The notes under the pieces are model-generated. The model had not been told where the DNA came from, made no database searches, and was given only the letters and a program-made list of their open reading frames with translations. This document shows, one piece after another, positions 5,723-9,485 of a DNA stretch of 9,485 bases (the stretch's first letter is position 1; every line of letters begins with the position of its first letter). This stretch comes from CAYVTV01 sp964454295 (lineage in GTDB: Bacteria; Bacteroidota; Bacteroidia; Bacteroidales; GCA-2748055): positions 1-9,485 of the forward strand of contig CAYVTV010000170.1 of assembly GCA_964454295.1 (NCBI GenBank), read 5' to 3'. Made by a program: the position numbers and the translations under genes.

Positions 5723-7651
5723 TTAGTATAATTTAATTGCCTTAACCCCGTTACTAATGTCCTTCTGATATGACTTATCCAACTCATTTTCAATTGTATT
5801 TAGGGCATCATTAATAAAACGTTCTTTAAATCCGGGTTCCGTTGCCATTTTTTCAAAAAATGGATTTTCATTGATATTTACTCCTTTTTCCTTTAATGTT
5901 TCTTCGGCCAGACTTATACCCTCAAGAATCTGTTCCTTTGTAATTCCATAATAAATAACAGTGTTTTCCTCCGGAACATAGATCTGATCAGGGTAATCAA
6001 CAGCTGTTACAGTGCTCTCTTTCAAATTGTTTCCCATCAGGAGAGAGTAGTTTGGGACAACCTGGGCTAGCACCTCATTCATCTGGTCTAATTGTTTTTT
6101 AAGACTTTTTATCTCGTCCTCCTGTTCATTAATTTTCCGTTCCTGGTTAATACATAATTTTGCCACATCATTAATGTGCAAGCCAACAGCAAGGTTTACA
6201 AAATTATATTGAAGTGATTCTGAACCTGTCCAGGCAATTCCGACAATTTTATTGTACTCATCAGGTTTAATATCGGCAGGGGAGACCGCTATGCCCGCCC
6301 CATTGTTTCTTCCTCCCGGTATTATATAATCACCGGGCTGCACTTTACCCATAACTTTAACAGGAACCTGGCCCATAAAAGCAACTTTCTCGTAATCAGC
6401 CTCTTTTCCTTCTTCAGGCATATTTCCCAAAACTATAGGGTTATGCGATATAACCATTAAGTGATCAGCATTATCGGTAGTTTTGGATATTTTACCTGCT
6501 TTCACACCAACGATATCACCCGGATGAAATATTTCATCTGATATGGATTTTGGAAGCCACTCAGCATAATCGCCGGCACCCGATTGATAGGTCACCCCAA
6601 TGTTAGTATGCTTAAACACGTTATATAAAACAGGCTCCGCGATTACAAGTGCCAGATTTGCTGTTTCCATAACCAATTCCGCTATTGCCCCTGCAATGAG
6701 GGAAGGAATAGGAGCTGTAACACATGCACCAAGACCTGCACATGCAGTGGATGATGATGAGGCTGACACGATAGCTGCGCCGGCTTTTGCCACATCAACA
6801 GTTGAGCGAATTATCTCATTGGCAAAAAGAACATTATCAAAGATGTATTCCACATCCGTTAACAGTTCCGTTGTTGTCTGACCTTCAATACGTCCCTGTA
6901 TATTTACATCATCCCAGAATGTAACAAAATAATTCCCGCTGCTCCTTGAACCGTTGATCTTTACGGCTATGCCCTGATCACTGCCCTCAACCCGGAGAGG
7001 ATATGCTTCATAACTTGACTTATCCCCTTCCGCATCAAAATGAGGATTAATGGTAACCTGTCCATTTAAGCTGCTTCCGGCATTTACCGTCAGGTTATTG
7101 TGCAGAGTAGTCTGCTCATTAACCGTTAAATCACCTGAAAGAAAGGTCGGGCTTCCGCCGGTAACATTCAACCTGTCATTAAGACTGGTGATACCGTCAA
7201 CCAGCAAAGATCCTGTAGCTGTAATATTTTTATGATAAGCATACGGAACAAAAGTGAGTTCTTCATAGCTGAAATCCGAATAAAAAATATCTGTATCACT
7301 GAGACTAAGGTCTACCTTAAGAAATTTAGGTGTTCCGTTCCAGTCGATCTCAATAAAAGAGAAAGGACTGATAGAAGTTAGAGTACCCCTGCCAATCATC
7401 AGGCTGATCATTCCATACATATCTGTTTTAGTTGAATGTTCCTCCTGATATTCAATAGTACCTGCCGCATCCAGTATCGAGAACCGGATCATAAGCGGAT
7501 GGTTTGGCAGGATATTTCCGGTAATATCCCTCCCGGGAACTTCCTGTGGTGTTTTATCAAGAATTACTGCCTGGTAATTTATCCCCTGGGATTGACAAAA
7601 CAGTTCCACGGGCATTAAAAATAGTACTGCAAGAAAAATTAATTTTCTCAT
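5723..7651 (-). CDS. Tail-fibre-like surface protein with 'DYAEW' (peptidase G2-like) domain
   Basis: I choose the ATG at 7651 (642 residues): it gives a compact signal peptide (MRKLIFLAVLFLM...FCQ|SQG) and has AGGA just upstream. The ATG at 7681 would add 10 residues. Residues 24-140 are the Bacteroidota-type N-terminal beta domain (GINYQAV at 23-29, MIRFSILD at 54-61). Residues 145-205 are short Leu/Val/Asn-rich beta-like repeats (DLTVNEQTTL, NNLTVNAGSS). NYFVTFWDDVNIQGRIEG (240-257) is followed by a hydrophobic Ala/Ser/Gly segment at 282-345 with C304 and C310. Then comes GAGDYAEWLP (358-367), the HPGDIVGV...NPIVLGN block and QVPVKVMGKVQPGDYIIP (428-445). This resembles the autoproteolytic 'peptidase G2/IMC' domain of phage appendage proteins, but self-cleavage is not shown. 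A coiled coil (503-533) and an unrecognised charged 100-residue C-terminus follow. There is no S74 chaperone or T9SS signal. Secreted or surface oligomer is the best guess. Confidence 0.85.
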   Translation of the reverse strand: MRKLIFLAVLFLMPVELFCQSQGINYQAVILDKTPQEVPGRDITGNILPNHPLMIRFSILDAAGTIEYQEEHSTKTDMYGMISLMIGRGTLTSISPFSFIEIDWNGTPKFLKVDLSLSDTDIFYSDFSYEELTFVPYAYHKNITATGSLLVDGITSLNDRLNVTGGSPTFLSGDLTVNEQTTLHNNLTVNAGSSLNGQVTINPHFDAEGDKSSYEAYPLRVEGSDQGIAVKINGSRSSGNYFVTFWDDVNIQGRIEGQTTTELLTDVEYIFDNVLFANEIIRSTVDVAKAGAAIVSASSSSTACAGLGACVTAPIPSLIAGAIAELVMETANLALVIAEPVLYNVFKHTNIGVTYQSGAGDYAEWLPKSISDEIFHPGDIVGVKAGKISKTTDNADHLMVISHNPIVLGNMPEEGKEADYEKVAFMGQVPVKVMGKVQPGDYIIPGGRNNGAGIAVSPADIKPDEYNKIVGIAWTGSESLQYNFVNLAVGLHINDVAKLCINQERKINEQEDEIKSLKKQLDQMNEVLAQVVPNYSLLMGNNLKESTVTAVDYPDQIYVPEENTVIYYGITKEQILEGISLAEETLKEKGVNINENPFFEKMATEPGFKERFINDALNTIENELDKSYQKDISNGVKAIKLY

Positions 7652-7718
7652 ATTCCTGTAGATTTTATTGATATTGTCCATAGATGTGGTTTATATTATA
7701 ATCTGTAAAGGATGAATC

Positions 7719-8384
7719 TTATCTCCTGTTGTAAGATAAACTGACTGAAAAACCTATGTTAACAGTGTGAGTTAAATAACGTAGTTGCTCCTGCCCGTCA
7801 TAATTACCAAACAGGAAGCTTCTGCCATACATATATTGCACATATGCTATATAACTTCTTGTAATGTAGTAGATTAATCCCGCGCCTCCTTTCAGAAAAA
7901 AAACAGGCCTGTCAAATTCTTCTTCACCTTTTAAATCAAAAACCTGGTTGTTTAACCGCTGCTTCCCATTTACCAAAAAATCAGTTGCGATCGTTCCTTT
8001 TAAATAAAACGAGAAGGTATTGCTTTCGATGACGCTCATGGAAGGTTTCAGGAATTCATAATCCACTCCCACATTCGCATCCAGGTATGACACATCCCAT
8101 TCGGAATAATTCCCCAGTACTTCATCGCTGCTTGATGCTCCATATTTTTTATGAGACACTCCCGCTGAAATATGCCAGGGTGATCTCAACACTGACATCC
8201 TTACTCCCAGGCCCAGGCTATTCTGGATGCTTCCCTTTAGATCACTGAGCGAATTACCCTCTGAATTTTTATAATCAAATGATGAAATAACCTTACCTGT
8301 TTCAAGGTATAGTAGCTGACTTCGCTGACCACTTGCAGTTAACATAAAAAAAGTAAGTAGCAAACAACTGAAAATATTTTTCAT
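7719..8384 (-). CDS. Probable outer-membrane beta-barrel protein, 221 residues
   Basis: Residues 1-20 are a signal peptide (MKNIFSCLLLTFFMLTASGQ, likely cleaved after G19). The mature part shows alternating hydrophobic/polar strands typical of small outer-membrane barrels: LGLGVRMSVL (57-66), WHISAGVSHKKYG (70-82), YLDANVGVDYEFL (100-112), TFSFYLKGTIATDFL (123-137), VFFLKGGAGLIYYI (161-174), YIAYVQYMYGRSF (178-190) and HTVNIGFSVSLSY (206-218). About eight strands fit an OmpA/OMP_b-brl-sized barrel. It is shorter than PorP/SprF proteins and is not clearly one of them. The final NRR lacks the usual C-terminal aromatic residue, though Y218 is close. It sits 67 bp before the tail-fibre-like gene, so it may be co-transcribed and could anchor or export it. 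The family was not identified by name. Confidence 0.75.
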   Translation of the reverse strand: MKNIFSCLLLTFFMLTASGQRSQLLYLETGKVISSFDYKNSEGNSLSDLKGSIQNSLGLGVRMSVLRSPWHISAGVSHKKYGASSSDEVLGNYSEWDVSYLDANVGVDYEFLKPSMSVIESNTFSFYLKGTIATDFLVNGKQRLNNQVFDLKGEEEFDRPVFFLKGGAGLIYYITRSYIAYVQYMYGRSFLFGNYDGQEQLRYLTHTVNIGFSVSLSYNRR

Positions 8385-8441
8385 AAATATGATTTTATAA
8401 GTGTAGTTTGATATGATTTCTATATCAATAGTTCAAAAAAA

Positions 8442-8465
8442 ACGCAAAGGCGCAATGGCGCAATA
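8442..8465. repeat. Octamer repeat ACGCAAAG / GCGCAATG
   Basis: Three contiguous octamers (8442-8449 ACGCAAAG, 8450-8457 GCGCAATG, 8458-8465 GCGCAATA) are followed by scattered related words such as GCGCAGG and TTGCGCAAA as far as about 8512. No reading frame explains them. Confidence 0.7.
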
Positions 8466-8508
8466 AAATATTTTCACGACTTAAACGGAAACGCGCAGGT
8501 TCGATTGC

Positions 8509-8524
8509 GCAAATAATTATTTGC
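8509..8524. repeat. Perfect 16-bp palindrome
   Basis: GCAAATAATTATTTGC equals its own reverse complement. It is in the spacer ahead of the barrel gene on the minus strand, about 125 bp before its start, where a dimeric regulator could bind. It overlaps the GCGCAA word family, so it may be only part of the repeat. It is not followed by a T-run, so it is not a terminator. Confidence 0.6.
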
Positions 8525-8608
8525 ATGGCGTAAAAGAAAACGCACTTTATTTCTTCAGTGTTTTGCATTTTTCCGGTAAAGTATATCTTTTAACTTATCA
8601 GGGGATAA

Positions 8609-9127
8609 TCAAAGTTTCACCAACTTTGAGTAATAATACCCTGACTCTGAACTCACTTTAAGAATATAAACGGAAGGTGCCAGAGAGCTGACATCCAGGT
8701 TTAACTCCCGGACATCGCCGTATTTCTTTAAAAATACTACTTTACCATTCATAGTCAGGAGAGTAACATATAGAATACCTGAAATCTCTTCAGCAAAAGA
8801 GATCGTGATATCCGATGAGAATGGATTTGGAAACACGGTTGCCGGTAATGACTCTATTGTGATACCGTCGGCGGAACCTTTAAGCGGTTGAATAAACCCC
8901 TGCCTGAGCAAATAATTATTATCCTGAGACAGACCAATTACACTGGATTGACCTATACTCTGCTGAATAAAATATTCCCGGTCGTTTAACTCAAATTTCC
9001 GGGATGATCCACCAGTGTTTAAGGTTGATCTTAATTTTACCAGTGCCTGGGAATTGATCGTTTGAAGAGATAGCAGCGCCAGTAAAATTGTAAAATATAA
9101 CCTGAATGGTTTTTGTAAGTTAAACAC
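8609..9127 (-). CDS. Small secreted protein with T9SS type A sorting domain
   Basis: This 172-residue protein has a Sec signal peptide at 1-27 (hydrophobic LYFTILLALLSLQTI, likely cut near NSQ|A). Residues 29-82 form a short domain with REYFIQQSIGQSSVIG (50-65) and LLRQGFIQP (73-81), a pattern I recall from small Bacteroidota exported proteins. Residues 95-172 are a type A C-terminal sorting domain: ATVFPNPFSSDITISF, then MNGKVVF, LNLDVSSLAPSVYILKV and the end SKLVKL. The T9SS would carry the protein across the outer membrane and the domain would be removed or anchored. The start is GTG at 9127: a TAA lies directly upstream in frame and no ATG occurs until residue 126, so no other start preserves the signal peptide. 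It is first in the co-oriented cluster, 224 bp before the barrel gene. Confidence 0.88.
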   Translation of the reverse strand: MFNLQKPFRLYFTILLALLSLQTINSQALVKLRSTLNTGGSSRKFELNDREYFIQQSIGQSSVIGLSQDNNYLLRQGFIQPLKGSADGITIESLPATVFPNPFSSDITISFAEEISGILYVTLLTMNGKVVFLKKYGDVRELNLDVSSLAPSVYILKVSSESGYYYSKLVKL

Positions 9128-9244
9128 TTAATTAAATATAAGGCCTCTATAATCTGTCTAAATTAAACAAAATAAATTCACGATCCAAAGATTTTATGTG
9201 ATAAGATAGAAATATTAATTGTCCGGGTAAGTAATTGATTAATC

Positions 9245-9306
9245 GAGTATTTGAGTAATTGAGTATTTGAGTAATTGAGTATTTGAGTAATGGAGTAATT
9301 GAGTAA
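9245..9306. repeat. GAGTATTT / GAGTAATT octamer array
   Basis: Seven full octamers plus six bases run in perfect 8-bp register. GAGTATTT and GAGTAATT alternate strictly for the first five units, giving a 16-bp higher-order period; GAGTAATG, GAGTAATT and GAGTAA follow. The alternation suggests growth by duplication of a two-unit block. Confidence 0.9.
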
Positions 9307-9318
9307 GGGCATAGCTAT

Positions 9319-9374
9319 GTGGATACGTGGATATGTGATCACGTGGTTGAGTGGTTGCGTGGATACATGGATCA
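9319..9374. repeat. GTGGATAC-type octamer array
   Basis: Seven octamers run in 8-bp register: GTGGATAC, GTGGATAT, GTGATCAC, GTGGTTGA, GTGGTTGC, GTGGATAC, ATGGATCA. The consensus is GTGGATAC/GTGGTTGM. It starts 12 bases after the GAGTAATT array, sharing the period but not the word. Confidence 0.85.
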
Positions 9375-9450
9375 CGATAATACGGGATCAGAGCAATGAG
9401 TCCTGAAATAGGCTACTCAGACCACGGGGAGAGACTGTTCTACGAACTGT

Positions 9451-9481
9451 GTCAAATTTAAGATAATAATTTAAATTTGAC
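9451..9481. repeat. 11-bp inverted repeat at the window edge
   Basis: GTCAAATTTAA (9451-9461) and TTAAATTTGAC (9471-9481) are perfect reverse complements with a 9-base AT-rich spacer. No T-run is visible in the minus direction, so it is a poor intrinsic terminator. It could belong to a mobile element or gene lying mostly beyond the window; the sequence does not decide. Confidence 0.7.
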
Positions 9482-9485
9482 GCTT

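Larger units (their letters stand above)
8385..8608. other. Intergenic region with GCGCAA words and a palindrome
   Basis: This 224-bp spacer sits between the small T9SS cargo gene and the barrel gene. It contains octamer copies of ACGCAAAG/GCGCAATG (8442-8465), scattered GCGCAA and GGCGTAAA words up to 8550, and a perfect 16-bp palindrome. The promoter of the barrel-fibre-lipoprotein group should lie here, but no exact TAnnTTTG was found on the minus strand. Confidence 0.6.
9128..9485. other. Right-end non-coding region
   Basis: No gene of normal length is supported in these 358 bases. They hold two octamer arrays (9245-9306 and 9319-9374) and an 11-bp inverted repeat (9451-9481). A minus-strand frame over 9178-9375 merely translates the arrays. 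The AT-rich stretch 9128-9200 should hold the promoter of the T9SS cargo gene; near matches to TAnnTTTG on the minus strand are each one base off. Confidence 0.65.

Noticed and set aside
5689..5793. Longer N-terminus for the FISUMP lipoprotein
   Set aside because: It would overlap the preceding gene by 71 bp and put 35 residues before an otherwise standard lipoprotein signal peptide.
8595..8608. TTATC/GATAA hairpin after the T9SS cargo gene
   Set aside because: The stem is 5 bp, AT-rich, and not followed by a T-run on the minus strand.
9178..9375. 65-codon minus-strand frame
   Set aside because: It repeats LNYS/LLKYS units produced by the octamer arrays and has no independent support.

Overview
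The window looks like a chromosomal piece of a Bacteroidota (Bacteroidetes) genome, probably Bacteroidales/Marinilabiliales-like. The evidence is a type IX secretion (T9SS) type A C-terminal sorting domain, a FISUMP domain on an FN3-repeat lipoprotein, a tail-fibre-like protein starting with the 'INYQAV' domain typical of this phylum, few Shine-Dalgarno sites, and a TAnnTTTG promoter box. No rRNA, tRNA, CRISPR array or complete insertion sequence was seen.

Layout. Positions 1-95 hold a probable promoter and a triple 9-11 bp operator-like motif in front of the only plus-strand gene (96-1403), a P-loop ATPase with a C-terminal DUF234/PD-(D/E)XK-like domain. Everything else is on the minus strand. 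First comes a 78-residue unknown protein (1517-1753). Then, after a long hairpin repeat and a clear intrinsic terminator, comes a 503-residue exported protein (2044-3555) with a Ca-loop-like motif, a Tyr/Trp-rich middle and a basic Ser/Thr/Asn/Arg tail. From 9127 down to 3826 lie four co-oriented envelope or secreted genes: a small T9SS cargo protein (GTG start), a 221-residue probable outer-membrane beta-barrel, a 642-residue tail-fibre/'DYAEW' surface protein and a 620-residue FISUMP lipoprotein. The last three are closely spaced (67 and 34 bp gaps).

How the genes may work together. The right-hand cluster reads as a cell-surface display locus: a secreted T9SS protein, a barrel, a fibre-like protein and a surface-anchored repeat lipoprotein. 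Joint function is inferred from order and predicted localisation only. The ATPase is a separate unit facing the minus-strand block.

The most unusual non-coding aspect is that every sizeable intergenic gap carries its own short-word repeat family: heptamers at 1483-1510, a ~10-bp-period hairpin repeat at 1849-1975, a degenerate repeat at 3661-3707, octamers at 8442-8465, and two adjoining octamer arrays at 9245-9374. They differ in sequence but share style (7-10 bp period, intergenic).
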